Shown: one piece after another, positions 25,978 to 35,055 of the stretch
How positions within the stretch are numbered: position 1 is the stretch's first letter
Layout: every line of letters begins with the position of its first letter
Source of the DNA: Avoscillospira sp045652125
GTDB lineage: Bacteria > Bacillota > Clostridia > Oscillospirales > Oscillospiraceae
DNA: 64,000 nucleotides
Direction: 5' to 3'
Assembly (NCBI GenBank): GCA_045652125.1
Contig: JAZRTT010000037.1
Coordinates: 49,097 to 113,096, forward strand
Notes under the pieces: model-generated
The model's database searches: none
Told to the model about the DNA's origin: nothing
Seen by the model: only the letters and a program-made list of their open reading frames with translations
Made by a program: the position numbers and the translations under genes

Positions 25978-26602
25978 AGAAGCGGTTTTATTGATCAGCG
26001 GAAGTCTGGACAGGGAAAACACCGAACAAGAAGAACAACAGCTGCAGGAGCATTTAGAAATCTGTCCCCAATGCCGGGAAACGATGCAGGCGTTTTTGGA
26101 GATCCATGCAGGGATCGCTGCACTGCGGCAGGAAGTACCTGCAGACCTTAGTAAAAAGGTAATGCATTCTATAAAGGCAGAAAAGCGTGCAAAAATAAAA
26201 CGGCGAAATCGGTGGTCCGTTTTGGCAGTGGCAGCAGCATTGGTACTGGTAATCGGACTGGGAGACGGCAGCCTGCCGATTTTGAATGGGCAGGAGGAGA
26301 CAGGATCAAAGATGGCGCGCCTGATGGAAGCACCGGAGGAAGAGACGGTATTCGGACAGATGGCAAAGGCCGAAACGGACCCGCAATTATTGGCAGAGGA
26401 ACGCCACTCCTGCGTGGTGGTGACTTATGATCTGCTGCAGGAGCTGGAAGGCTGCGATTGGGAGCTTCTTCCCGGAGGGGGAAAATTGTTCGCCTTGCCG
26501 TCCGGAGACAGTGCGATCAAGTTGAGCCGGAGCTATGAATTGGAATTGTACACAGCAGAACAGATGTTATCGAATATATCGTATGCACTCCTGCTTCCGT
26601 AA
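25967..26602 (+). CDS. Zinc-finger anti-sigma factor
   Basis: This 211-residue protein begins with an anti-sigma zinc-finger domain with the HxxxCxxC motif HLEICPQC at about residues 28-35. One membrane segment follows (VLAVAAALVLVIGLG, about 83-97), then an extracytoplasmic domain of about 110 residues with no recognised fold. It should hold the preceding ECF sigma factor at the membrane. ATG at 25967 has AAAGGGGG upstream and lies within the end of the sigma gene. The extracytoplasmic part presumably senses the signal. Confidence 0.87.
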   Translation: MTCEEAVLLISGSLDRENTEQEEQQLQEHLEICPQCRETMQAFLEIHAGIAALRQEVPADLSKKVMHSIKAEKRAKIKRRNRWSVLAVAAALVLVIGLGDGSLPILNGQEETGSKMARLMEAPEEETVFGQMAKAETDPQLLAEERHSCVVVTYDLLQELEGCDWELLPGGGKLFALPSGDSAIKLSRSYELELYTAEQMLSNISYALLLP

Positions 26603-26650
26603 AAAAACAGAAGAATGTCCGCCTTATAAGGCGGACATTCTTCTGTTTTT
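26603..26650. terminator. Bidirectional terminator
   Basis: A perfect 48-base palindrome pairs 26603-26623 with 26630-26650 around TTATAA. The ends are five A and five T residues. It separates the anti-sigma gene (+) from the ABC permease genes (-). Confidence 0.92.
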
Positions 26651-26670
26651 GATATTGATCTTGTTTTCGA

Positions 26671-27543
26671 TCAACCCTTGATGGCACCGGCGGTCAAACC
26701 GGAAACAATGAACTTCTGGAAGGAAATGTACAGGAACATGATGGGGATCATAACAAGGATCATGCCTGCGAACAAGCCTGTCCAGTCAGCCAAACGTGTT
26801 GTGGCAGCCTGCAGGGTGTACAGAGCAACCGGCAGGGTGATCTTTCTGGGGTCAGTGATCATGACAGACGAACTAACGTATTCAGACCAGTAGCCAAGGA
26901 AGTTGAAAATAGCAACGGTTGCAATACCGGGTTTTGCCAGAGGCAGCATAATCGTCCAGAAAGTACGCTGGATACTGGCTCCGTCAATATAGGCAGCTTC
27001 TTCCAATTCATGAGGCAGAGTGCGGAAGAAGTTCCGCAGAATGTAGCCGGTACCGATGGCGGAGCCGGAAACGTTGCCTATGATCAGAACCCAACGGGTA
27101 TTCAGCAGACCCAAAGCACGCATATGCAGGAAGCCGGAGGTCAAGCCAATGCCGCCGGGAATAAACATCAGGTACAGATAGAACCTAGACAGCATATCAC
27201 CGGCACGCAGGTTCAAACGGGTGCAGCCGTAGGAGCTCATGGAATTGAGGAAAAGTCCGCCGAAAAGAGAGCTGAGGGAGATGATCATAGAGTTCATGAA
27301 GGGAACGGACAAACCGGTGATATTCCAAACCCGAATGTAGTTATCAAAGATGCTCTTAATATTCCATCCCTTAAAAAGCTCATTGGGAAGGCCCCAAGGA
27401 CTCATAAAGAATTCCTGACTGGTGCGGAAAGAGTTGATCAAGTTCCAGAACAGGGGATAAATAACCGTAAGACAAAGCAGGCAGAGAAAAACGCGGGCGA
27501 AGGTGCGGCCGGCAAATCGGGCAAGTCTTTTACCAAATGTCAT
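26671..27543 (-). CDS. Carbohydrate ABC transporter permease (MalG type)
   Basis: This is an inner-membrane permease subunit of 290 residues with about six hydrophobic segments. The EAA loop that docks the ATPase is seen in ELEEAAYIDGASIQRTFWTIMLPLAKPG. It pairs with the permease encoded 12 bases upstream and the lipoprotein farther upstream. Members of this class import sugars or oligosaccharides. The substrate is not known. There is no ATPase gene in the cluster. Confidence 0.9.
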   Translation of the reverse strand: MTFGKRLARFAGRTFARVFLCLLCLTVIYPLFWNLINSFRTSQEFFMSPWGLPNELFKGWNIKSIFDNYIRVWNITGLSVPFMNSMIISLSSLFGGLFLNSMSSYGCTRLNLRAGDMLSRFYLYLMFIPGGIGLTSGFLHMRALGLLNTRWVLIIGNVSGSAIGTGYILRNFFRTLPHELEEAAYIDGASIQRTFWTIMLPLAKPGIATVAIFNFLGYWSEYVSSSVMITDPRKITLPVALYTLQAATTRLADWTGLFAGMILVMIPIMFLYISFQKFIVSGLTAGAIKG

Positions 27544-27555
27544 GTCGGCACCTCC

Positions 27556-28449
27556 TTAATACTCAACATCATCGGTTCGGGTGAGCCGCAGAATAACAGC
27601 GATCAAAGAACCGATCAGAATAAAGATCGTAACGCCGAGGGCGGCGGAATAACCGAATTTGGAACCGCCGAAACCGGAGCGATACATAACGTAAATGATA
27701 TCTCTGGTATAGCCGGCAGGACCGCCATCCGTCATAAACTTGATCAGGCTGTAAACACCGGTAAACGCATTCATGGTGAAGAAAACGAGACAAGTTTTGA
27801 CCATATTGGCAACCAGAGGCAGAATGATGCGGATAAAACGCTGAACCGCATTGGCGCCGTCGATCTCGGCAGCTTCCAGATATGTAGAGGGGATACCTTC
27901 AATGGCGGCTACCATCAAAAGCATATAATAACCAAAACCGGCCCAAGTCCACACGACGGTGATCGCACCCATAACGGTGCTCTTGTTTCCTAACCAGTTT
28001 TGTGCTAAACTTCCCAACCCGATGGCATTCAGACCTGAATTCACAAGACCGAAAGTGGGGGAGAAGATAAATTTCCAGATAATAGCAATAACAACACCGG
28101 AAATGATGTTGGGCATATAGAGAATAATACGATAATACTTGGATTCTCTGAGTTTGCTCTGGGTGATGAGACCGGCACAGGTCAGGGCAAGACCTAAAAT
28201 GCAAACACCACCGATCAGATACAGTCTGATGTTTACAAGCATAGCCGGCCAGAAAACATCATCATGTAAGATTTCTTTGAAGTTTTCAAAACCGATCCAA
28301 TTGTATTCGTTACCATAACCGGTCCAGTCGGTAAAAGCGTAGATAAAGGTTTTTATCAGCGGGATAAAGCTGAAGGTCAAGTACATTGCTAAAAGGGGCA
28401 GGCAAAACAAGCAAAAAGTAAGAACCCTGCTTTTATACATGGATTTCAA
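27556..28449 (-). CDS. Carbohydrate ABC transporter permease (MalF/UgpA type)
   Basis: This 297-residue permease has an N-terminal membrane segment followed by the binding-protein-dependent transport domain. The EAA-type loop is STYLEAAEIDGANAVQRFIRIILPLVANM. It is the partner of the MalG-type permease downstream. It lies after the solute-binding lipoprotein gene and is separated from it by a GC-rich hairpin. Confidence 0.9.
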   Translation of the reverse strand: MKSMYKSRVLTFCLFCLPLLAMYLTFSFIPLIKTFIYAFTDWTGYGNEYNWIGFENFKEILHDDVFWPAMLVNIRLYLIGGVCILGLALTCAGLITQSKLRESKYYRIILYMPNIISGVVIAIIWKFIFSPTFGLVNSGLNAIGLGSLAQNWLGNKSTVMGAITVVWTWAGFGYYMLLMVAAIEGIPSTYLEAAEIDGANAVQRFIRIILPLVANMVKTCLVFFTMNAFTGVYSLIKFMTDGGPAGYTRDIIYVMYRSGFGGSKFGYSAALGVTIFILIGSLIAVILRLTRTDDVEY

Positions 28450-28535
28450 TGGAAGAACGCCTCCTAAGACAAGATTCGGGAAGGACGGAACCTACCCCAC
28501 GCGTAGTGCTGAGAAAAAGTGAAATCGCCACAAAT

Positions 28536-28561
28536 ACAAGGGGCGGGAAACCGCCCCTTGT
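28536..28561 (-). other. Intra-operon hairpin after the solute-binding protein gene
   Basis: A perfect 11-bp stem, ACAAGGGGCGG with CCGCCCCTTGT, has a 4-base loop. On the minus strand it is followed only by ATTTGTGG, a poor T tract. It may protect or partly terminate the transcript so that the binding protein is made in excess over the permeases. Confidence 0.65.
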
Positions 28562-28578
28562 TGTTGAAGGTTCGTTCG

Positions 28579-29943
28579 TTAATTTAAGGTATGAATTTCG
28601 ACATCAGGATCCTGACGGCACTTCTCAGCAGAAGCTTCGATGCGCTCGCAGTATTCCTCAGGAGTAATTTCACCCAGAGCCAGATTGTCGTTCTCACGGA
28701 TGATGGCATCCTGCAGGTAGTGATACCAGCTCTGAGGACCATTGGTCAGGAACTCAACATCGGGCTGCTGAGCAGCTTCGAATGCGGTGTAGTTGATCTC
28801 GGTCATGTATTCCTTAACGGAAGCGGGTTCCAGAACCTTGGAAACGGGGAACTTGCCGTACTTAGCAAGGAGCTGCTGGCCGGCTTCGGAATAGATGACG
28901 CCCAGCCATGCCAGAGCGGCAGTATTGTTGCCGTCCTTGGTGACATAGGTGGTGGTGCTGGTGGTAACGATGGAACGTCTGCCGCCTTCGGTGGCTGCGG
29001 GGACGGGGATGAAGGCCATGTCGAAGTCATCGGGCATGACTTCCTTCATTTCGTTTTCAAACCAAGTGCCGTTGGGCATGATGCCGATACGGCCATTGAT
29101 GAAGTCAACCTGCATTGCAGTGAAGTCAGCGCCAACGGACAGGTTGGACATAACGCCGTCTTTGAGCAGATTGTCATAAGCAGTGATGGCAGTCAGAGCT
29201 TCGTCGGAGAGCCAAGCACCTTCTTCCAGGGTGATGAAGCAGGCATCATGAGCCTCACGGCCGCCAAAGTTGTTCAGAAGGGGATAGGACAGGGCCAGCA
29301 GGGTGTAACCGGAATGCTGAACCAGATAGGGGATGATGTCGTTGGCTTTCAGAACGTCAGCGGCAGCATACAGCTCATCCCAAGTGGTGGGAGCTTCGAT
29401 ACCCAGATCCTTGAACATATTGACGTTGTACCACCAACCGAAGTAGTCGGTAGCGATGGGAGCGGCATAGAGGATACCGGCGAGATGGCCATCAACCAGC
29501 ATATCGGAGGTGACAACTTCGTTCATGGGCACGCCGTCAGCGTTGATACCGTTTTCAAAGAAATCGGTCAGGTCCAGAAGCTGACCAGCCTTGCAAGCGC
29601 CCTGGGGGCCCCATTCGCCGCCGGAGGAATCGATCCAGTCGGGAATGTCGTCAGTCATCATTCTGGCACGGATACGGTTGGCGATATCGGAGGAAATGTC
29701 GGCAGTAACTTCAACACCGGGATAAACGGACTTGAACAGTTCTACCATTTCTTCCCACATGCCGATATTGCCGCCGGCAAAGGCCATAATGTCCAGCTCG
29801 TCAAAGCCGTACTTTTCCATAGCAGTGGGCTCACCGTCAGCAACGGGGGGCTCTTCAACAACGGGCTCTTCCTTCGGGCCGCAGCCAACGAATACAGAGC
29901 AGATCATGAGCATTGCCAGCAGGATCGCAATCAGTTTTTTCAT
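28579..29943 (-). CDS. Extracellular sugar-binding lipoprotein of an ABC importer
   Basis: This solute-binding protein of family 1 has 454 residues. A lipoprotein signal peptide, MKKLIAILLAMLMICSVFVG, is followed by the lipid-modified Cys21. The mature part has the usual two-lobed layout, with DIMAFAGGNIGMW, RIRARMMTDDIPDW and MPNGTWFENEM. ATG at 29943 follows AAGGAG by 8 bases. It captures the substrate outside the membrane for the two permeases. The adjacent galactose-type genes make a galactose-containing glycan plausible but do not show it. Confidence 0.92.
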   Translation of the reverse strand: MKKLIAILLAMLMICSVFVGCGPKEEPVVEEPPVADGEPTAMEKYGFDELDIMAFAGGNIGMWEEMVELFKSVYPGVEVTADISSDIANRIRARMMTDDIPDWIDSSGGEWGPQGACKAGQLLDLTDFFENGINADGVPMNEVVTSDMLVDGHLAGILYAAPIATDYFGWWYNVNMFKDLGIEAPTTWDELYAAADVLKANDIIPYLVQHSGYTLLALSYPLLNNFGGREAHDACFITLEEGAWLSDEALTAITAYDNLLKDGVMSNLSVGADFTAMQVDFINGRIGIMPNGTWFENEMKEVMPDDFDMAFIPVPAATEGGRRSIVTTSTTTYVTKDGNNTAALAWLGVIYSEAGQQLLAKYGKFPVSKVLEPASVKEYMTEINYTAFEAAQQPDVEFLTNGPQSWYHYLQDAIIRENDNLALGEITPEEYCERIEASAEKCRQDPDVEIHTLN

Positions 29944-30016
29944 TTTACTTTCTCCTTGTTTTTGATGTAGTCCCCTTACATTGCACAGGCGCAATAGACC
30001 AAGGCACTCTGGAAAC

Positions 30017-30045
30017 ATTATACATAGTTTGGCGATAATTTGCAA
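30017..30045 (-). promoter_or_regulatory. Promoter of the sugar importer operon
   Basis: On the minus strand TTGCAA (30045-30040) and TATAAT (30022-30017) have a 17-base spacer. The untranslated leader would be about 65 bases. In the rest of 29944-30246 I see only the weaker divergent elements of the acetyltransferase gene (TGTGAC/TATATT near 30168-30197). Confidence 0.75.
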
Positions 30046-30246
30046 GAGTTGGGGACAAGAAAACTGAAAAATTCATAAAAAAGGTTTCTGCTCTGCAATG
30101 GAGTTCGTCAAAATCAACAAAGAGAAACTTGCTGTATTGGGCACATTTACCATACAAAAAAATTGGCTGTGACTTTTGCCGAATCCTGTGTTATATTGGT
30201 GCAGAAATGAACAGCCCAATTTATTTTATTTTATGAGGAGAAGCAT

Positions 30247-30834
30247 ATGACAGAACGGGAAAAATGCGATGCCGGTTTGCTGTATGACACAACGTTCCCC
30301 GGCAGAGAAGAAATGCATCTGGCGGCAGCGGATCTGTGCTGGGAGTATAACCGCACACGTCCTTCCGATATGGAACGCAGAACGGAACTGATCAAAAAGC
30401 TGTTTGGCAAGGTGGGAAAAGACCCCTATGTTGAACCCAACTTCTTCTGTGGGTTCGGCTTCAATATTGAAGTTGGTGACCATTTCTTTGCCAATAATAA
30501 CTGCAACTTTGTGGATCCGGGTAAGATCACCATTGGCGATTATGTGTTTTTGGGACCAAACTGTGGACTGTTTACAGCCCACCATCCGGTTGATGCGGAA
30601 ATGCGCAATCAGCTTTTGGAATACGCAGGGCCTATTACGATCGGAGATAATGTTTGGATCGGCGGAAATACAGTTGTGGTGCCCGGTGTTACCATCGGCA
30701 GCGATGTGGTCATTGGAGCAGGCAGTGTGGTGACCCGGGATATTCCGGATCATGTGGTGGCCTGCGGCAATCCCTGCCGTGTTCTGCGGCCGATCACAGA
30801 AGCAGACAGGAACTGGAGAAAAGAAGCAAAGTAA
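30247..30834 (+). CDS. Sugar O-acetyltransferase (maltose/galactoside acetyltransferase family)
   Basis: This is a 195-residue left-handed beta-helix hexapeptide-repeat enzyme of the LacA/Maa family, which moves acetyl from acetyl-CoA to a sugar hydroxyl. An N-terminal Mac domain carries MERRTELIKKLFGKVG. Repeats such as ITIGDYVFLGPN and ITIGDNVWIGGNTVVVPGVTIG follow, with the catalytic His in TAHHPVD. The length matches the family. GAGGAG precedes the ATG. It is divergent from the importer operon and lies close to galE and a mutarotase-SGNH fusion. The acceptor is unknown. Confidence 0.9.
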   Translation: MTEREKCDAGLLYDTTFPGREEMHLAAADLCWEYNRTRPSDMERRTELIKKLFGKVGKDPYVEPNFFCGFGFNIEVGDHFFANNNCNFVDPGKITIGDYVFLGPNCGLFTAHHPVDAEMRNQLLEYAGPITIGDNVWIGGNTVVVPGVTIGSDVVIGAGSVVTRDIPDHVVACGNPCRVLRPITEADRNWRKEAK

Positions 30835-30882
30835 AAATATAAAAGGCGGATGGCTGCGGTCAGCGGTTTTCTTTAGAAAAAG

Positions 30883-30940
30883 CACCCTGCCTGCCGGACA
30901 GGATATCACACGGTCCGACAGGCAGGGTGTTGTTTGTTTT
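30883..30940 (+). terminator. Terminator of the acetyltransferase gene
   Basis: CACCCTGCCTG (30883-30893) pairs with CAGGCAGGGTG (30919-30929), and an inner CGGAC/GTCCG pair follows one mismatch. The sequence then runs into TTGTTTGTTTTG. Confidence 0.75.
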
Positions 30941-30992
30941 GTACCGGGGGGGCACACTTATATGCATAAAAGCATCCCCGGAGCTTTTTTTA

Positions 30993-32726
30993 TTACAGAT
31001 TGCACAGAGCGTGGAGAATTTTTGTTGCCATGATCTCGTGGCCGGCATCGTTGGGGTGTACACCATCCGGGATAAAAGACTCCTGTATAGCAGGCACGTT
31101 GGGCTGCAGACCGGAGGCGACGTAAAGATCCAAAACCGGCAAAGAGTAGTATTCTGCGGTTTTGCGAATCATGTCCACATAGTCCTTCAGAATAGGATGT
31201 GAAGCTTCATTCTCTTTGGGACAGTCGTCATTGATCCTGTGCAAAGGCGTGATGATCAGAAATTTTGCACCGGGATACCGGGAGATGAGCGTGGTATACA
31301 GCGTGTGAAGTGCGCCGCAGAACGTATCGATTGTTCTGTCGGCAAAGGTGCCGAAGGGAGCATCTCCGGTTCCAAAATCATTTGACCCGCCGAAAATGAC
31401 CATATAGTCGGCGTCCGGATCCATTTCTGCACTGCGCATATTGAAATCGAGATCCCAGCAGGGCCATTCGGAAACAGATTTCTGCTTTGCGATTCTGGTG
31501 CCGCCGACACCATAGTTGCGGCAGACAGCTCCGGTTGCCTCAGCGATGAGAGAGACGAAATGCTTGCGTACATGGCTGGTGCCAACACCGGCGGTAATAC
31601 TGTCACCAAGGAAGTTGATTTTTTTCCCCTTCAGTACCGTGGCAGAAGGATCTGCCTGGAAACGGCAGGCGGAGAGATTCAGACGGTCAAATCGATAGAC
31701 GGTTTTTTGACGATAGGTTTCTCCTGCCCGGAGCCATGCCTCCGGGAATTGGGGATGATTGGGGGAATCGGGGAAGTACTGGGGTTCCAGACAAAAGCCT
31801 TGCCAGCCTCCGTAGTCGGCACCGTCCTTGCCTGCGGCGGTGATTTGGTTGAGATGTTTCCCGATGCAGAACTGGACACCGGGGAGGGTGGTTTCCACGG
31901 TCATGGAAATACCGGAACTGAGAGACCGGGCTGCGGCTGCCGGACAAAGGGTGGTATCCCAGCCGTTGATGACCCAGTTGTGGTCGAAACTGCCCTCGGT
32001 GCGGTGGAGCTGCGAAAAGTCCAGATCCATTCTTCCAGCAATCAGGGCGAAATCACGAAGATCCATAGGTGTCCCGGTCACATCAGCCAGTTCACCGGTG
32101 GGGATGCTCCCGTCGCCGACGGGGGTGTAACGGTCGGCGAAAATGCGGATCTGCTGCTCATAAGCAGGCCCGGAATCATGACCGGAAAGGTTAAAATAGG
32201 TATGATTGGTGGGGTTGCAGAGCGTGTCCTTGTCGCTGCTGGCTTCATAAGTCAGTTCCAGGGCATTGTTTTTCAGTTGGTAGGTCACCCGAATGTGCAA
32301 AGTGCCGGGATAGCCCTCCTGCCCGTCCGGACTGGTCAGGCACAGGGTAACGGCACTTTCGGAAAGTTCTTCCACAGACCAGACCTGCTTATCAAAGCCA
32401 ACGGCTCCGCCGTGGAGATGGTTTGCTCCATCGTTTGCACACAGCACATATTTCTGCCCGTTGAGTGAAAATTGGGCACCGCCGATACGGTTGGCGCATC
32501 GCCCCATAATGGCACCGAGACAGCAAGGCTGCTCCAGATAGTCTTTTAGGCTGGAGAAGCCAAGAACAACATCGGTGGGGTTGCCGCAAGCGTCGGGGAC
32601 CGTGAGGCTTTGCAGGGCAGCACCGTAAGTGAGAATCTGGCAGGCTATATCGCCGCTGCGCAGGGAGATCTGTTCGACCAATGTACCATCGGGAAGGGTA
32701 CCAAACGGGATCTTATTCTGGTTCAT
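30993..32726 (-). CDS. Fusion of aldose 1-epimerase (mutarotase) and SGNH/GDSL hydrolase
   Basis: One uninterrupted 577-residue frame encodes two enzymes. Residues 1 to about 348 form a GalM-type mutarotase with GRCANRIGGAQF, the catalytic His175 in NPTNHTYFNL and Glu314 in FCLEPQYFPDSPN. Residues about 365-577 form an SGNH hydrolase. It has block I LGDSITAG (Ser376), the Gly block YGVGGTRI, the Asn block GGSND (446-450), and Asp554/His557 in DGVHPND. SGNH enzymes are often acetylesterases of sugars. The gene starts 12 bases after galE, so it probably belongs to a galactose unit. No signal peptide is present, so it should act in the cytoplasm. The standard GalM is about 340 residues. Confidence 0.9.
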   Translation of the reverse strand: MNQNKIPFGTLPDGTLVEQISLRSGDIACQILTYGAALQSLTVPDACGNPTDVVLGFSSLKDYLEQPCCLGAIMGRCANRIGGAQFSLNGQKYVLCANDGANHLHGGAVGFDKQVWSVEELSESAVTLCLTSPDGQEGYPGTLHIRVTYQLKNNALELTYEASSDKDTLCNPTNHTYFNLSGHDSGPAYEQQIRIFADRYTPVGDGSIPTGELADVTGTPMDLRDFALIAGRMDLDFSQLHRTEGSFDHNWVINGWDTTLCPAAAARSLSSGISMTVETTLPGVQFCIGKHLNQITAAGKDGADYGGWQGFCLEPQYFPDSPNHPQFPEAWLRAGETYRQKTVYRFDRLNLSACRFQADPSATVLKGKKINFLGDSITAGVGTSHVRKHFVSLIAEATGAVCRNYGVGGTRIAKQKSVSEWPCWDLDFNMRSAEMDPDADYMVIFGGSNDFGTGDAPFGTFADRTIDTFCGALHTLYTTLISRYPGAKFLIITPLHRINDDCPKENEASHPILKDYVDMIRKTAEYYSLPVLDLYVASGLQPNVPAIQESFIPDGVHPNDAGHEIMATKILHALCNL

Positions 32727-32738
32727 TACAGAGCCTCC

Positions 32739-33737
32739 TTAAAAATTCCTTACAAAATTCCAACTGTCCCGGCACATATCGGAAAGGGATTTTTCAGCCG
32801 TCCAGTTCAACTGTTGTTTCGCCTTTGATGTATCTGCCCAGGAGCGGGCCAAATCACCGTCTCTCCGTGGGCCGATGGTATAGGGGATAGAAACGCCGTT
32901 GGCAGCTTCGAAGGCATGGATCAGTTCCAAAACGCTGACACTACTGCCTGTGCCAAGATTAAAGGCTTCCGCACCTGTGTGGGACCGGGCGTATTCCAGT
33001 GCTTTCAGGTGCCCCTTGGCCAGATCGACCACATGGAGATAGTCCCGCAGACCGGTACCATCGGGAGTGTCATAGTCGTCGCCGAATACGGTCAGGTGAT
33101 CCAGATTACCGGCGGCAACTCCGCAGATATAAGGCATAAGATTGTTGGGGATTCCGTTGGGATCGTCACCCAGCAAACCGCTCTCATGGCCGCCGATGGG
33201 GTTGAAGTACCGCAGAAGAATTGCGGTAAAATCAGGATTTGCAGCGGTGTAATCCCGCAGAATCTGCTCGATCATGGCCTTGGTCCAGCCATAGGGATTG
33301 GTTGCTGCATGGGCAGGCATCGTTTCCACATAGGGGACAGGGTTGTCCGGGCCGTAAACGGTGGCAGAGGAGGAGAATACCAGCTTGGTGCATCCAAACT
33401 CGTCCATGACCTCCAACAAGGTCAGAGTAGAATCAAGGTTGGTCTTATAATATTTCAGAGGAAGGCGGCAGCTTTCCCCCACAGCCTTAAGACCGGCAAA
33501 ATGAATCACGGCTTCGGGCTGATGTTGGGAAAAAACAGTACGCAGAACGTTCTTATCCTCCACATTCGCTTTGCAGAAGGTAGGCTGGGTTCCGGTGATG
33601 GTCCTGATTTTATTTACAACATCCTCTTTGGAATTGCTGAGATTATCCACGATCACGATCTCATGGCCTGCCTGCAGCAGCTCCACACAGGTGTGACTGC
33701 CGATGTAGCCCAGACCGCCGGTGACTAAGATCTTCAC
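32739..33737 (-). CDS. galE: UDP-glucose 4-epimerase
   Basis: This short-chain dehydrogenase-family enzyme (332 residues) interconverts UDP-glucose and UDP-galactose with bound NAD. The NAD fold begins ILVTGGLGYIGSH. The catalytic set is SSSATVYG with the YxxxK motif YGWTK, and YFNPIGGHESG and GTGLRDYLHVVDLAKGH are typical of GalE. The start is GTG at 33737-33735 with GGGAGGG upstream. It is cotranscribed with the mutarotase-SGNH fusion. galK and galT are not in the window. Confidence 0.95.
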   Translation of the reverse strand: MKILVTGGLGYIGSHTCVELLQAGHEIVIVDNLSNSKEDVVNKIRTITGTQPTFCKANVEDKNVLRTVFSQHQPEAVIHFAGLKAVGESCRLPLKYYKTNLDSTLTLLEVMDEFGCTKLVFSSSATVYGPDNPVPYVETMPAHAATNPYGWTKAMIEQILRDYTAANPDFTAILLRYFNPIGGHESGLLGDDPNGIPNNLMPYICGVAAGNLDHLTVFGDDYDTPDGTGLRDYLHVVDLAKGHLKALEYARSHTGAEAFNLGTGSSVSVLELIHAFEAANGVSIPYTIGPRRDGDLARSWADTSKAKQQLNWTAEKSLSDMCRDSWNFVRNF

Positions 33738-33998
33738 GGAAATCCCTCCCTGTTGACGGTAATTGATAAACCGAAGAAATGCGGTTTCGCTTTTGTAACT
33801 GCCGGTACACAGCGATCCCTATGATTTTTGGCTTTATTTTTCATTTTTTGGAAAAATCATGTGAAAAAATTCTCTATGTGTGATATGATAAAAAAAGAGC
33901 CGCTGGGAGACTGTAAAAATCCCAGTTATTATACCATGGAACCAAGGAAAGTCAAAGAATATTTTCAACTCAAATCCAGTAAAAAACAGGAGGTTGCT

Positions 33999-34979
33999 AT
34001 GCAATACAGTCATTATCTGGGGCATGAACAGCAGATTTCCGGAGTGGAAGAGCATCGCTTGATTGGCGGAAAGGGAGACGGCCTGCGGCTGCTGGAGGTA
34101 CGCAATGGGCTTGGACTGGAGTGTACTGTTTCTGCCGATCGCTGTGCGGATCTGCCGCGGGTCACATTTATGGGCAGGAATATGGGCTTTTTCTCTCCCT
34201 GCGGTTATGTGGCACCATCCTACTATGATAAGGATGCAGACGGGTTTTTGAAAAGCTTTACCGCCGGTTTTCTGACCACCTGCGGTCTTACATCTGTGGG
34301 AAGTGCCTGTGTAGATGATGGAGAGGTGCTGCCGCTTCACGGAACCATAGGCAATACACCTGCAGAACATATCTGGTGGTACCGGGAAAGCGATGCGCTG
34401 GTTGTAGAAGCGGATATTCGGGATATGGTTCTCTTTGGCCGAAAGCTGATGCTCCATCGTCAGCTGCGGTTTTCCACGAAAGAAAACAAACTGACCCTGA
34501 CTGATACTGTGAAGAACTGCGGCGAAACGGAAACGCCTTTGATGATCATGTATCATATGAATATGGGATATCCCCTGCTGAGTGAGAAATCGCAGGTGAC
34601 CATCCCGTCTGACCGGGTCATTCCGCGCAATGACCATGCTGCCCAGGGGCTTGCGACCCATTTGCAGATGCTTCTGCCGACTGAAGGGTATGAAGAGGAG
34701 TGTTTTTTCCATGAATTTGATACCATGGGAAAGGCATCTATCTATAATCCGGAGATCGGTCTTGGCCTCAGCATCACATTTGACCCGAAGGTGCTGGATA
34801 GTTTCTGCCAGTGGAAAATGATGGGAAACCATGACTACGTTTTGGGTCTGGAGCCCGGAAACTGCACGCCGGAGGGCCGGGATATTCTGCGGAAAAAGGG
34901 AAAACTGCACTTCCTGTCACCCGGCGAAAAAACCACATTTACCTTTGATGTGGAATTTTATACCGCAGATCAGGAATAA
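33999..34979 (+). CDS. DUF4432 / aldose 1-epimerase-like protein
   Basis: This 326-residue protein matches the DUF4432 group of galactose-mutarotase-like beta-sandwich proteins. Features are LRLLEVRNGLGLECTVSADRCADL near the N terminus, LHGTIGNTPAE with a His that could be catalytic, MYHMNMGYPLLSE and GLEPGNCTPEG near the C terminus. The last carries the likely active-site Glu. ATG at 33999 follows AGGAGG by 5 bases; the longer frame from 33828 is rejected. The substrate is unknown. It is divergent from galE and probably cotranscribed with the isomerase-like gene downstream. Confidence 0.85.
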   Translation: MQYSHYLGHEQQISGVEEHRLIGGKGDGLRLLEVRNGLGLECTVSADRCADLPRVTFMGRNMGFFSPCGYVAPSYYDKDADGFLKSFTAGFLTTCGLTSVGSACVDDGEVLPLHGTIGNTPAEHIWWYRESDALVVEADIRDMVLFGRKLMLHRQLRFSTKENKLTLTDTVKNCGETETPLMIMYHMNMGYPLLSEKSQVTIPSDRVIPRNDHAAQGLATHLQMLLPTEGYEEECFFHEFDTMGKASIYNPEIGLGLSITFDPKVLDSFCQWKMMGNHDYVLGLEPGNCTPEGRDILRKKGKLHFLSPGEKTTFTFDVEFYTADQE

Positions 34980-35055
34980 CAGGCGGATAATGCAGCGGAC
35001 AGGATAAGGAACGTATTTTGTACTGTGAAATTCAAAGGAAAAGGGGAGGCAAGGC

